From Brevibacillus invocatus (GTDB lineage: Bacteria > Bacillota > Bacilli > Brevibacillales > Brevibacillaceae): a DNA stretch of 64,000 nt. The translations under genes and the position numbers were made by a program. The stretch spans positions 124,001 to 188,000 of the forward strand of contig NZ_RHHR01000013.1 in the NCBI RefSeq assembly GCF_003710915.1, in the 5' to 3' direction. This document shows positions 24,249 through 33,101 of this stretch, in pieces. The notes under the pieces were generated by a model that was not told the DNA's origin, made no database searches, and was given only the letters and a program-made list of their open reading frames with translations. Each line of letters begins with the position of its first letter. The first letter of the stretch is position 1.

Positions 24249-25202
24249 TTATGATGGCAATAGCTTTTTCACTACCTGCACGCTCTCTTCTACTTGACCT
24301 TCGACCTGATCAGCTTGCTGCACCAGACGCCCCATTTGCTCCTGCAAATGGTCCAGCATTTGCTTCGCTTGCGTAACCTCACGCGCTACTTCGTCTGCAA
24401 ATTGCTTTTGATGATCGATAATTTGCATGACGCCCGAAACTTCTTCCTGTACATCCTGGAAGGAACTTACGATGCCTTCCATCTTTTTCGATGCTTCCTT
24501 GCTGATGGAGAGCCCGCTCTTGATTGCGTCGCTGTTCTTTTCACTATTGGACAGCGCCTCTTTGGTTTCCTCCTGAATTTTGCCAATCAATTCGGCAATA
24601 TTTTTCGTGGAATTGGCAGTCATCTCAGCAAGCTTGCGCACCTCGTCCGCCACAACCGCGAAGCCTCTGCCCTGTTCACCTGCACGTGCAGCCTCAATCG
24701 CCGCGTTGAGTGCCAAGAGATTGGTCTGGTTGGCGATATCGCTGATCACCTGTACGATGCTCGTGATCTCTGAAGAGCGCTCTTCCAGTCTGCTCATGGA
24801 CAGAGAAGTATTGGTTGACTCCTGTTCCAGCTGCGACATGACGTTCACTACATCGTTCATAGCTTGCATGCCACCTTCGACTTGTCCAACAGATTGGAGG
24901 CAAATCGTTCGTAGCCGTTCTCCACGCGTATGGAGCTGTCCTGCTGACTCATCGTCATTTTCGTTGATCCGTTGTATGTTTTCCACGATCTGATGCATCT
25001 GTTGGCCCAGCTGTTCGATTTGCGCTTGCTGGGTGTTCAGTGATGCATTTTGTGCCAGGATGTTGCCCAGCTTCTCATAAATAGCTTGCAATTCTTCCTG
25101 CAGGGCTGCTTCCTCTTGCTTCTCTTCCGGTACGTCCAGCGTTGCAACAGATGTCGCTGCAACCTCATTTTCCACGTTCCCTTTGTTCTTTCGCCAAAAC
25201 AT
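24249..25202 (-). CDS. Soluble methyl-accepting chemotaxis-type signalling protein
   Basis: A 317-residue MCP signalling domain without any transmembrane helix. The first 120 residues are helical and Gln/Glu-rich. The conserved hairpin tip lies near residue 165-200 with [16 protein letters not shown] and [13 protein letters not shown], which contacts CheA/CheW. AAGGAG precedes the ATG; the TTG two codons earlier is not needed. It lies 20 bp after a four-helix membrane protein gene and shares its terminator, so the membrane protein may be its sensor partner. That link is an inference. Confidence 0.9.
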   Translation of the reverse strand: MFWRKNKGNVENEVAATSVATLDVPEEKQEEAALQEELQAIYEKLGNILAQNASLNTQQAQIEQLGQQMHQIVENIQRINENDDESAGQLHTRGERLRTICLQSVGQVEGGMQAMNDVVNVMSQLEQESTNTSLSMSRLEERSSEITSIVQVISDIANQTNLLALNAAIEAARAGEQGRGFAVVADEVRKLAEMTANSTKNIAELIGKIQEETKEALSNSEKNSDAIKSGLSISKEASKKMEGIVSSFQDVQEEVSGVMQIIDHQKQFADEVAREVTQAKQMLDHLQEQMGRLVQQADQVEGQVEESVQVVKKLLPS

Positions 25203-25222
25203 CTCCAATCCTCTCCTTCTCT

Positions 25223-25984
25223 CTACAAAGGTTTGTCTACTCGATAGGCGAATGTGCGTGATTCCATGATTCCCGGGTGTTGTTTCGCCAATAAAAGCAG
25301 GTTCTCTAGAAAATAATAATGGCCCTCCAAAATTTCTACGTCCTTGCGTTCAAAATGCTTGGCCTGCAAGTACTGCTGCATTTCCCAGGCATAGCGCTCG
25401 AGCTTGTCGTGGAAATCATTGGCGCGTATCATTTGTTCGACTTCAGGGTACAACGTCTTTAGACGATTGATTTCCGCGTACACTTTGCTGCCCTCTAAGA
25501 TCATTTGATAGGCAGTCCGTTCCAGCGAGGCCAAAGAAGCCGCCTCTTCCTCTTCACGCTGTTCGCGCAAAGCAGACAAGTACGTGATAAAATGGTAGAC
25601 AGTTAAAAATAAAGGGCCCAAAAATAAGATAATCCCTGCTTTGTACACATGCTGATTGTTCAGGTTGCTGATCAGCAGGAACAAGTGAAACAAAATGGCT
25701 CCTAGCCATACGTAGATGATGACCTGGTGATTGATCGCCCCTGCCCTTTGCTGGCGTGAAAAGACAAAGGTCAGTCCGAGCAGATAGAAGGCAAGCAGCG
25801 TAAAGCTGGCTGAAAACAGGGCCATTTCCATCTCTTGCAGCCAGACAGCATCCACGGGAATCTCGATCAAGAACTCGAAGGCAAGCACCAACAGTGAGAA
25901 AAGCAACCCCATGATCCAAAACCGGCTGACATCTGAGTCGTTTCTCCGCCGGGAGCGATACCGTTCCGCACGGGTTCCTTTCAT
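25223..25984 (-). CDS. Four-helix membrane protein with a cytoplasmic helical domain
   Basis: A 253-residue protein of unknown function. A basic N-terminus precedes four transmembrane segments: about 22-42, 53-73, 88-106 and 115-135. A coiled-coil-like cytoplasmic region (140-165, [10 protein letters not shown]) and a C-terminal helical domain follow. GAGGTGAG lies 6 bp before the ATG. It is the first gene of a two-gene unit with a soluble MCP. I recognise no named family. Topology and linkage suggest a membrane sensor or scaffold for the MCP. Confidence 0.7.
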   Translation of the reverse strand: MKGTRAERYRSRRRNDSDVSRFWIMGLLFSLLVLAFEFLIEIPVDAVWLQEMEMALFSASFTLLAFYLLGLTFVFSRQQRAGAINHQVIIYVWLGAILFHLFLLISNLNNQHVYKAGIILFLGPLFLTVYHFITYLSALREQREEEEAASLASLERTAYQMILEGSKVYAEINRLKTLYPEVEQMIRANDFHDKLERYAWEMQQYLQAKHFERKDVEILEGHYYFLENLLLLAKQHPGIMESRTFAYRVDKPL

Positions 25985-26068
25985 AACATTCTCACCTCAA
26001 ATGCTATGATTCGCCATCATTCTACCTTTTCCCTTTATTATGGGCCAAAATCTGACAAGGAGGCTTTC

Positions 26069-27481
26069 ATGACATCAACTCTGCCTGCTGCTTTTACAGA
26101 ACGCATGCAATCCTTGCTCCACCAGGATTTTGAAGCATTTCTGGAATCCTACCGCAAAAGCATCTCCCACGGTCTACGAGTCAATCCATTAAAGATCGAT
26201 CGGGATGCTTTTATCACGCTCTCTCCCTTTGAGCTGGAGAGCATCCCCTGGTGTCCAGAGGGCTTCCGTTATCCAGACGGAGCTCGTCCAGGCAAACACC
26301 CCTATCATGCATGCGGTCTTTACTACCTGCAAGAGCCTAGTGCCATGTCTCCCGCTGAAGCTCTTGGCGCACAACCCGGTGAGCGCATTCTCGATTTGTG
26401 TGCCGCCCCTGGGGGCAAATCGACGCAGCTGGCTGCCGCTCTGCAGGGTGAAGGACTTCTGATCGCCAACGAAATCCATCCGCAGCGAGCCCGTGCCCTA
26501 TCGGAGAATCTGGAACGTTGTGCTGTACAAAATGCCGTCGTAACCAATGAAACGCCAGAACGACTGATGGAACGCTTCCCTCTGTTCTTTGATCGCATTC
26601 TGGTAGACGCTCCCTGCTCAGGGGAAGGCATGTTCCGAAAGCTGCCAGAGGCAATCGAAGACTGGTCCCCGGAAAAGGTCACAGAATGTCACCACATGCA
26701 GCTGGATATCCTCGATGCTGCTGCCCGAATGCTTGCGCCCGGCGGTACCCTGGTCTACTCGACTTGCACCTTTGCTCCGTTGGAAAATGAACAAAGCATC
26801 ACCACGTTCCTCACGCGCCATCCGGAGTTCGAGCTGATCCCTTTGCCTCATCCCGAGTGGTTCGCTCCAGGTCAACCCGCATGGGCAAAGCCACAGACCG
26901 ATGATTTGCGCCTGACCGCAAGACTATGGCCCCATCTGCTGGAGGGAGAAGGGCATTATCTCGCCAAATTGCGTAAAAAAGAGGACAGTCAAAATGATCA
27001 GGAGCCTCCGAAAAGAAAGGAAAAACGCGCGTCCAAGTCACTGCCCGCCGGCCGCAAAGAAGCGATTGCTGCCTGGCAGAAATTTGCTGTCGAAGTCATT
27101 CCGTATACAGCAAAACGCCTTTCTGATGAATCTGCCTTTTTGCTGTTTGGCGACCAGCTATTCTACTCTCCTGCTCCAACCCTCAATTGGGATGGCTTAA
27201 AAGTACTCCGGGTAGGTCTACACCTGGGCACCGTAAAAAAGAACAGATTTGAGCCGGGTCATGCTCTCGCTCTCGTCTTGTCTCCCGAAGAAGTGGTCGG
27301 CCACGCAAATTTTAAGGCTGATGACCAAGAAGTCATGCGCTATTTGCGCGGCGAAGCACTTCTTCGGGAAGGTGAACCTGGTTGGACACTCGTTACCGTA
27401 GACGGTTTTTCCATCGGATGGGGTAAGCAAGCAGATGGGCAATTGAAGAACCATTATCCAAAAGGCCTGCGCTGGGTCTAA
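26069..27481 (+). CDS. RsmF/NOL1-NOP2-Sun family rRNA (cytosine-C5) methyltransferase
   Basis: A 470-residue RNA m5C methyltransferase. The N-terminal part is NOL1-like. The SAM site D-L-C-A-A-P-G-G-K-S-T is at about residues 110-120. The catalytic cysteines are in D-A-P-C-S-G-E-G-M-F (near 187) and V-Y-S-T-C-T-F (near 238). A C-terminal RNA-binding extension (about 320-470) follows with a Lys-rich linker, as in YebU/RsmF. AAGGAGG lies 5 bp before the chosen ATG. The expected target is a 16S rRNA cytosine, but the exact position is not evident. Confidence 0.92.
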   Translation: MTSTLPAAFTERMQSLLHQDFEAFLESYRKSISHGLRVNPLKIDRDAFITLSPFELESIPWCPEGFRYPDGARPGKHPYHACGLYYLQEPSAMSPAEALGAQPGERILDLCAAPGGKSTQLAAALQGEGLLIANEIHPQRARALSENLERCAVQNAVVTNETPERLMERFPLFFDRILVDAPCSGEGMFRKLPEAIEDWSPEKVTECHHMQLDILDAAARMLAPGGTLVYSTCTFAPLENEQSITTFLTRHPEFELIPLPHPEWFAPGQPAWAKPQTDDLRLTARLWPHLLEGEGHYLAKLRKKEDSQNDQEPPKRKEKRASKSLPAGRKEAIAAWQKFAVEVIPYTAKRLSDESAFLLFGDQLFYSPAPTLNWDGLKVLRVGLHLGTVKKNRFEPGHALALVLSPEEVVGHANFKADDQEVMRYLRGEALLREGEPGWTLVTVDGFSIGWGKQADGQLKNHYPKGLRWV

Positions 27482-27543
27482 GCCATTGAGATACTCCTAA
27501 CGAGGCTATTTCCACAGGGAGCGACTTAAAAAAATGTCCACAT

Positions 27544-27583
27544 GCCCATCAGCACGTTTTGCTTGGGCAGTGGGCTATTTTTT
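27544..27583 (+). terminator. Intrinsic terminator of the rRNA methyltransferase gene
   Basis: GCCCA-tc-AGCA / TGCT-TGGGC forms a nested stem around CGTTT. It is followed about 10 bases later by a run of six T residues (578-583). Confidence 0.65.
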
Positions 27584-27591
27584 CATCTCAT

Positions 27592-27828
27592 TTATCTTCT
27601 GTGAGTATCCTGATCGACTACGGTCAAGGAACCGTCCCTGATAAAACGCAAAATTTTGGAGACGGAGACACCCGTTGCATTCGCAATCTGCATGGCATTG
27701 GAATTGGGATAGCTTCTGACGTAATTGCGGATCAGCTGGTATTCTTCTCGATCATTCTGTCCGCACACGGAACAGATCAGTTCTTTGGGGTTCATTGGAC
27801 TACCGCACTTCAGACAAGCATCTGTCAT
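27592..27828 (-). CDS. Zinc-ribbon plus helix-turn-helix small protein (YvyF-like)
   Basis: A 78-residue protein. C-x-x-C-G-S and C-S-V-C-G (about residues 6-23) form a zinc ribbon. The rest is a helical domain, I-R-N-Y-V-R-S-Y-P-N-S-N-A-M-Q-I-A-N-A-T followed by V-S-V-S-K-I-L-R-F-I-R-D-G. That matches the HTH found in YvyF-type flagellar-operon proteins. GAGGAG lies 8 bp before the ATG; the adjoining TTG codon is not needed. It is isolated here, not in a flagellar operon, so its function is unclear; it may be a small DNA-binding or adaptor protein. Confidence 0.75.
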   Translation of the reverse strand: MTDACLKCGSPMNPKELICSVCGQNDREEYQLIRNYVRSYPNSNAMQIANATGVSVSKILRFIRDGSLTVVDQDTHRR

Positions 27829-27902
27829 CAACGTTTCTCCTCATACCTTGTACTTGTTCTCCTTCTATTCTACCCAGTTTGGGGTATGGGGGAAACATGA
27901 TT

Positions 27903-28520
27903 TCAGCTCATAATTCCTTTTTGCAACAAGATTATGGCAAATCCGATCAAAAAGACTCCCACCATCTTGTCCAAACGATTGATCCAGAGCGGATTCAGGA
28001 ATCTGGACATCCACTGACCAAGCACTGCTATTCCAGTCAGAAACATGAAGGTTGACAGCAGGCACCCTACGACAAAGCCAGCCAGCGACATACTGTCAGG
28101 GAGGGTATGGGAGGCCATGAGAGAACCAAAAACTCCAGACCAAAACAGGATGGTTAGCGGATTGGTCAGCGTCAGCATGACACCGTACCAAAAGCCCCCC
28201 CTTCCATTCTTCTCTGTTTGACTATTCCGCTCCGGTGTATGCTCTACGGGCTTCGAGCGCAGACTGCTGACGCCAAACCAGACCAGGATGGCGGCGCCTC
28301 CTATCAAAACCACACCTTTGACTAGGGGAATCTGCAAAAGCAAGGAAAGTCCCCCGATGGCTGCGATCATATAAGCAGCATCCACACTGGCAACCCCGAC
28401 AATCATCTTCAGCGCCTCTCGTATGCCTTCCTTGATCGAACGCTGCCATACGGCCATGCATACGGGCCCTACGGATAATTGAAGCAGCATCCCAAACAGC
28501 AAGCCTTCCCATATGGCCAT
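27903..28520 (-). CDS. LysE/RhtB-family amino-acid exporter
   Basis: A 205-residue membrane protein with six hydrophobic segments. The N-terminal G-x-x-x-Q-L-S-V-G-P-V motif (residues 10-19) and L-T-N-P-L-T-I-L-F-W in the middle are hallmarks of the LysE/RhtB exporters, which push amino acids out of the cell. It begins 4 bp after the Lrp/AsnC-type regulator stop and is cotranscribed with it. Such pairs usually respond to a high internal amino-acid level. The exported amino acid is unknown. Confidence 0.9.
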   Translation of the reverse strand: MAIWEGLLFGMLLQLSVGPVCMAVWQRSIKEGIREALKMIVGVASVDAAYMIAAIGGLSLLLQIPLVKGVVLIGGAAILVWFGVSSLRSKPVEHTPERNSQTEKNGRGGFWYGVMLTLTNPLTILFWSGVFGSLMASHTLPDSMSLAGFVVGCLLSTFMFLTGIAVLGQWMSRFLNPLWINRLDKMVGVFLIGFAIILLQKGIMS

Positions 28521-28524
28521 CCCC

Positions 28525-28959
28525 TCACATCTCCTCTTTCATGGTCGAAAGAACGATCATCGTATTCGTTTTGGATACTCCTTCTAACCGCTTGATCTGT
28601 TCGGAGATGAGCTGTTCCAATTCCCCCGTGCTTTTCAGCGCCACCTTCAACAGATAGTCATACTCTCCGGCGAGATGATGACATTCCAACACGCTTGGCG
28701 TCTGTACGATCATCGTTCGGAAGCCCGCCACGTGCTCCGGCTTTTCCAGCTGGACCATGATGAAGGCAAGCAGATGAAGTCCGGTCTGCTCTCTATTCAG
28801 CCGCACCGTGAACCTGTCGATGACCTGCCCTTCCTCCAGCTTGCGAATCCGTTCCGAAACGGCAGGTACAGACAAATGTACGTGCTTGCTAATCTCTGAA
28901 CTGGTCATCCGCCCGTTTTCCTTTAGTAATTTCAAGATTTCTTCGTCGATCCGATCCAC
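28525..28959 (-). CDS. Lrp/AsnC-family transcriptional regulator
   Basis: A 144-residue feast/famine regulator. The N-terminal HTH (1-55) has I-D-E-E-I-L-K-L-L-K-E-N-G-R-M-T and S-V-P-A-V-S-E-R-I-R-K-L-E. The C-terminal RAM ligand domain (65-140) has H-H-L-A-G-E-Y-D-Y-L-L-K-V. It leads an operon with a LysE-type exporter, so it probably senses the exported amino acid and controls its own promoter. ACGAAA repeats lie upstream. Confidence 0.92.
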   Translation of the reverse strand: MDRIDEEILKLLKENGRMTSSEISKHVHLSVPAVSERIRKLEEGQVIDRFTVRLNREQTGLHLLAFIMVQLEKPEHVAGFRTMIVQTPSVLECHHLAGEYDYLLKVALKSTGELEQLISEQIKRLEGVSKTNTMIVLSTMKEEM

Positions 28960-28983
28960 TCGAATCCCTCCTTTTCCCTATTA

Positions 28984-29045
28984 TACGAAATTACTAAATT
29001 AATTAGGGTGTTTATCTAAATCAACGAAAATATTTACGAAATCAC
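28984..29045. promoter_or_regulatory. A/T-rich control region with ACGAAA repeats upstream of lrp-lysE
   Basis: TACGAAATTAC (28984-28994) and TACGAAATCAC (29035-29045) are 51 bp apart. A related AACGAAAATAT lies at 29023-29033. The stretch is strongly A/T-rich, like Lrp binding regions. No clean palindrome was found, so this is tentative. Confidence 0.35.
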
Positions 29046-29112
29046 ATTAAAAAGTTTATTTTTTTCTGATTATCAAGTAATGCTTCTGGCTATTCGAAAA
29101 ATATTAATGCAC

Positions 29113-29152
29113 AAAAAAACTGCCCACTCCCCTGATGGATGAATGGACAGTT
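29113..29152 (-). terminator. Intrinsic terminator of the DEAD-box helicase gene
   Basis: A 9-bp stem, AACTGCCCA / TGGACAGTT with one wobble. It is followed leftward by a T7 run and lies 16 bp past the stop. Confidence 0.8.
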
Positions 29153-29167
29153 GTTCGCGATTGAAAT

Positions 29168-30646
29168 TTAACCTCTGGATCTACCTTTGCCGTTCGAAGG
29201 GCGGTTTGGCTTGCCAGTGTTGCCAGCACGATTGCTTCCGCCTTTGCCAGCTGCTGTACCTGGCTTCGCGCTCTTGCCCGCCTTGCGAGCCGCGATCGCT
29301 TCTGCGCGTCTGCGGTTTTGCTCGTACTTGGTTTGCAGCTCATCCAGCTCGCGAGCCAGCTTTTTCTTGTAGCCGGGCTTGACCTTTGCCTTTTTCTTGA
29401 TTGCTTCCCGAACTGGCGCGAACTCTTTATCTTTTTCCTTCTTCTGTTCTTGCTGCTGTTGCTTGCGCAGCTCGATGAAGTGGGCCTCGCGCTCCTCCGC
29501 ACGTTGACGACGACCAGCATCCAGATGGCGCCCCGCCTGCAAAATCCGCTCCTCGATCGACGCCTTGGTCGTTTTCGCAAAGCGTCCCATCAGGTTCTTC
29601 TGACGTGGAGAGATCAAGGAGATCGCTTTCCCCTTTTGCCCAGCGCGACCCGTACGTCCCACGCGGTGGATATAGCTCTCCACGTCGTTAGGCAGGTCGT
29701 AGTTGATCACGTGTGTGACGCCTTCCACATCCAGACCGCGCGCAGCGATATCCGTCGCGATCAGATATTGAAAGCGGATCTCGCGGAACTGCTTCATCAG
29801 CTGTTCTCGCTTGTTTTGCGATAAGTCTCCATACAGGGCTTGAGCGGTCAAACCGTTCTCCTGCAAGCGTGCCGTGAGCTGTTGGACGCGAACCTGCGTA
29901 TTGGCAAAGACGATCGTCAGGTACGGCTGCTCCTGCTCCAGCACGTCTACCAGCGCGTCCGTCTTGTCACTTTGGTTCACTACATAGTAAAACTGCTCGA
30001 TTTGCTCGACAGTCTTTTGTTTACCTTCGATTTTCAAATGAGGCGGCTGCTTCATAAATCGATGAGCCAGCTTTTTTACGAGATCCGGCATCGTCGCGGA
30101 GAACAGCAGCACCTGACGCTGGGAAGGAGTACCCACGATGACTTGCTCTACGTCTTCGAGAAAGCCCATCTCCATCATCTTGTCTGCTTCATCGAGGACG
30201 AGCGTAGAGATGCGGCCAAAGTGCAGGGAGCCGCGCTTCATGTGGTCCAGCACACGTCCGGGCGTTCCTACGACAATGTGAACGGTCTCCTTCAGTTTGG
30301 ACAGCTGTCGATCGATATCTGTTCCACCGTGCAAGGAGAGAACGTTGACGTTCAGATGCTTGCCCAGCTTCTCTACTTCTTTGGCGATCTGGATCGACAG
30401 CTCGCGTGTAGGAGTCAGGATCAAAGCTTGAATATCCCTTTTACCCTCCAGCAAGCCATTGAGGATCGGCAGCATGAATGCCGCTGTTTTTCCTGTTCCG
30501 GTCTGTGCTTGTCCGATCACGTCTTTTCCTTCCAGAATGAGCGGAATCGCTTCCTCCTGGATCGGGGTTGGTTCTTTATAGTACAGGTCTTGAATCCCTC
30601 GCATCAGCTCAGGTCGAAAACCAAAAGATGCAAATGATTTTGCCAT
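29168..30646 (-). CDS. DEAD-box ATP-dependent RNA helicase
   Basis: A 492-residue helicase. The Q motif region P-T-P-I-Q is near residue 30, motif I is A-Q-T-G-T-G-K-T, motif II is D-E-A-D, motif III is S-A-T, and motif VI is H-R-V-G-R-T-G-R-A-G (near 335). Beyond residue 385 the tail is very Lys/Arg-rich and ends in Gly/Asn/Arg-rich sequence, which would bind RNA. This layout resembles CshA/CshB-type cold-shock and ribosome-assembly helicases; I would not assign a specific one. The ATG at 30646 follows GAAAGGAAG. It is monocistronic with its own terminator. Confidence 0.93.
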   Translation of the reverse strand: MAKSFASFGFRPELMRGIQDLYYKEPTPIQEEAIPLILEGKDVIGQAQTGTGKTAAFMLPILNGLLEGKRDIQALILTPTRELSIQIAKEVEKLGKHLNVNVLSLHGGTDIDRQLSKLKETVHIVVGTPGRVLDHMKRGSLHFGRISTLVLDEADKMMEMGFLEDVEQVIVGTPSQRQVLLFSATMPDLVKKLAHRFMKQPPHLKIEGKQKTVEQIEQFYYVVNQSDKTDALVDVLEQEQPYLTIVFANTQVRVQQLTARLQENGLTAQALYGDLSQNKREQLMKQFREIRFQYLIATDIAARGLDVEGVTHVINYDLPNDVESYIHRVGRTGRAGQKGKAISLISPRQKNLMGRFAKTTKASIEERILQAGRHLDAGRRQRAEEREAHFIELRKQQQQEQKKEKDKEFAPVREAIKKKAKVKPGYKKKLARELDELQTKYEQNRRRAEAIAARKAGKSAKPGTAAGKGGSNRAGNTGKPNRPSNGKGRSRG

Positions 30647-30780
30647 TCCTTCCACTTCCTTTCACAAGCGTGCCGATTCTTGCCATCCCATCATGCATGG
30701 ACAAAAAGGGGTGGACAATCCATCAGCTACCTTAAACGCCATCCTACCTATACTAAATGAGTGGATGCAAAAACACAACA

Positions 30781-30824
30781 GAAGGCAGCCTGAGAGATAA
30801 GGGAATGCCTCTCCAACTGCCTTC
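30781..30824 (-). terminator. Terminator of the relQ-pepV unit
   Basis: GAAGGCAG / CTGCCTTC stem with an inner GAGAG / CTCTC pairing. A T-rich stretch follows leftward. It begins 11 bp past the pepV stop. Confidence 0.75.
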
Positions 30825-30834
30825 CTTCCTGTCG

Positions 30835-32274
30835 TTACTTCGCCAATTCGTAGATCGCCTGGGCGTAGATGGCCGTTGCCTTGACCAGATCCTCTACCAG
30901 GATGTACTCGTCACGCTGGTGCGCACTGTCCGGTCTTCCTGGGAACAACGGGCCAAAGGCAACGCCCACATCGAGGGAACGACCGTAGGTAGCACCGCCG
31001 ATAGCGATGATACCCGCTTCTTCTCCCGTCTGTTCGGTGTAGACACGCTGCAAGGTAGTCACGAGCGGATGCTTCGGATCTACACGGTGCGGCGGAAGAT
31101 GCTCAACGACTTCGAGAGAAAAGGCAGCTTCCTGCAGGCGCTCTTCCAAGATCTTCGACCACTGATCATACGAAACCGAATGCGGATAGCGAATGTTCAC
31201 CCGAAACAAAGCGTCTTCATCTGCTTCGTATTCCAATACGCCGGTGTTGAGGGTCAGCGCACCCATTTCGGCATCCTCATGGGCAATACCAATCGTCTCG
31301 CCGTAGTGCTGTCTGTACAGATAGCGGTCAGCGAACGACGTGTATTGATCAGCGCGTTCATCCAATTGGAGTGTGCGCAGGAAATGAATCAGTTCTGTTC
31401 CCGCATTCACACCTTTTCCTGGGTCCATGCCGTGCACGGATACGCCCTCCATCTGGAGAGCAACCCGCCCATCTTTTTCTTCAGCATGCCCGTTCATTCC
31501 TGAATCCTTTAGATATTGCTGGAAACGCTCCACTAGCTGCTCATGCGTCTGTCCCGCTGGCTCCAGAATTGCCTGTCCCTTGTCTGGTACCATATTCATT
31601 CGAAGACCAGCCGCAAACGAGACGAGCCTCGCATCTGCTCGCGATGCGGCAGGCACCTGCTGGGCGCGATAAGCTTCACTGGTTTGACGCAGCGTCAGAT
31701 CGGTCAGTCCCTTTTCCGCATAGATCAAAGGAAAATCAGCATCAGGGGTGAAGCCCATGGTTGGCATTTCTTCGCTCTCGAAGTATCGCTTCACGCACTG
31801 CCAGCTGGATTCTTCATCGGTCCCGAAAATCAGCCGAACGCGCTTGGAAAGCGGAAGTCCCAGCTCCAATACGAGTTTGGCTGCGAAAATGGCTGCCATC
31901 GTTGGCCCTTTGTCATCGATCGCGCCACGAGCAACGATCTTGCCATCGACGATCTCGGCCGCATATGGCGGAGTGCTCCAGCCATCTCCCTCAGGAACGA
32001 CGTCGACGTGACTCAAAATGCCGATGATTTCTTCACCTGCACCAAATTCGGCGTGAGCTGCATATCCATCGATATCTTTGATCGCCATGCCGGACTCTTT
32101 GCACACATCCACAGCAAAATCGAGAGCCTCGCGAATTCCTTTTCCAAAAGGCGCTCCATCTTGAATCGTCTCGGGGTCAAGCACGCTTTTGATTCGCAAG
32201 AAAGCCTGCGTCGTCGCTAGCAGCTCCTCTTGTCTTTTCTTTGCTTCCTCCAGCCAGTTAATGGTTGTCGTCAT
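30835..32274 (-). CDS. pepV: Xaa-His-type dipeptidase PepV (M20 family)
   Basis: A 479-residue zinc dipeptidase that splits dipeptides in the cytoplasm. Metal ligands are visible in L-S-H-V-D-V-V-P-E-G (about residues 86-95), D-D-K-G-P (about 118-122) and the catalytic/metal G-T-D-E-E-S-S-W (about 150). A lid domain occupies about 185-380, as in PepV. Its ATG lies inside the 3' end of the relQ gene (17-bp overlap), so the two are coupled. It is followed by a terminator. The length fits PepV. Confidence 0.93.
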   Translation of the reverse strand: MTTTINWLEEAKKRQEELLATTQAFLRIKSVLDPETIQDGAPFGKGIREALDFAVDVCKESGMAIKDIDGYAAHAEFGAGEEIIGILSHVDVVPEGDGWSTPPYAAEIVDGKIVARGAIDDKGPTMAAIFAAKLVLELGLPLSKRVRLIFGTDEESSWQCVKRYFESEEMPTMGFTPDADFPLIYAEKGLTDLTLRQTSEAYRAQQVPAASRADARLVSFAAGLRMNMVPDKGQAILEPAGQTHEQLVERFQQYLKDSGMNGHAEEKDGRVALQMEGVSVHGMDPGKGVNAGTELIHFLRTLQLDERADQYTSFADRYLYRQHYGETIGIAHEDAEMGALTLNTGVLEYEADEDALFRVNIRYPHSVSYDQWSKILEERLQEAAFSLEVVEHLPPHRVDPKHPLVTTLQRVYTEQTGEEAGIIAIGGATYGRSLDVGVAFGPLFPGRPDSAHQRDEYILVEDLVKATAIYAQAIYELAK

Positions 32275-32989
32275 TCTTTTCGATCCCTTCGTTTTGGCTC
32301 ATATCCTCGATTCCCGCATCGATGTCCAGATCAATCTCCACCAATGAAATCAAGGATTCCATCGGCACTTCTTTCTGGGTAAATTCTGCTTGTGCTTCCT
32401 TGATTTCGTCGCGGATGTTGTTCATCTCGTTATCCAGCTTGTAGGAGGCCTTGGCTGCCTCGAACAAGCGTTGACGTACATTGGAAGGGATAATTCCCTC
32501 GTATTTGTAATTCAATGAGTGCTCGATCGTCGCCCAAAAATTCATTCCGAGTGTACGAATTTGAATTTCTACAGGAATGGTTACTTGTCCATCTGCCATC
32601 ATCAGCGGGTACTCGACTGCCAAATGGTACCCTCTGTAGCCGCTCTCCTTGGGGGTTGAGACATAATCCTTTTCCAGATAAACGCGCATGTCCCCGCGTT
32701 TGCGAATCATTTCGACCACGGCTGGAATATCCTCGATAAACTGGCAGATGACGCGTACGCCAGCGATGTCCCGAATCTCCCAGCAGATGTTTTCGTCGAT
32801 GGGGAACTGCAGGCGATTGGCCTTGTTATAAATGCTCGGGATCGATTTGACCCGCCCCATAGCGAACTCGATTGGAGAGTGTTCCTTTCGTTTACGCAGC
32901 TCGTTGCGTATATTTTTCAGTTTTACCTTGATCTCTTCTACAGCTTGCTCGAACGGCAGCAGATATAATTCCCAGTCTAGTTTGTGCAC
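32258..32989 (-). CDS. relQ: Small alarmone synthetase RelQ (SasB/YjbM type)
   Basis: A 243-residue single-domain (p)ppGpp synthetase. The core has H-S-P-I-E-F-A-M-G-R-V-K (about 40), D-I-A-G-V-R-V-I-C-Q-F (about 75-85), K-E-S-G-Y-R-G-Y-H and E-I-Q-I-R-T-L-G-M-N-F-W-A-T-I-E-H. No hydrolase domain is present. I prefer the GTG at 32989 (V-H-K-L-D-W-E-L-Y-L-L-P-F), 9 bp after GGAGG, because it aligns with the start of B. subtilis SasB; longer starts carry an unrelated N-terminus. The acidic, Asp-rich C-terminus overlaps pepV. The MCP terminator lies just upstream. Confidence 0.92.
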   Translation of the reverse strand: MHKLDWELYLLPFEQAVEEIKVKLKNIRNELRKRKEHSPIEFAMGRVKSIPSIYNKANRLQFPIDENICWEIRDIAGVRVICQFIEDIPAVVEMIRKRGDMRVYLEKDYVSTPKESGYRGYHLAVEYPLMMADGQVTIPVEIQIRTLGMNFWATIEHSLNYKYEGIIPSNVRQRLFEAAKASYKLDNEMNNIRDEIKEAQAEFTQKEVPMESLISLVEIDLDIDAGIEDMSQNEGIEKNDDNH

Positions 32990-33068
32990 GCTTTCGTCCC
33001 TCCGGCCGGTTACTCCAACATCTTTATCATTCAACATTTTGTTTCGGATATCCTTCCAAAATGGAAAA

Positions 33069-33091
33069 AGAGACCGCGAATTCCGGTCTCT
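33069..33091 (-). terminator. Intrinsic terminator of the membrane chemoreceptor gene
   Basis: AGAGACCG / CGGTCTCT 8-bp stem with a 7-nt loop and a T run leftward. It lies between the chemoreceptor stop (33102) and the relQ start. Confidence 0.85.
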
Positions 33092-33101
33092 CGATCTGAA
33101 C

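Noticed and set aside
29318-30637. Long plus-strand open frames opposite the DEAD-box helicase
   Set aside because: Leu/His-rich translations without motifs or ribosome sites; antisense shadows of the helicase.
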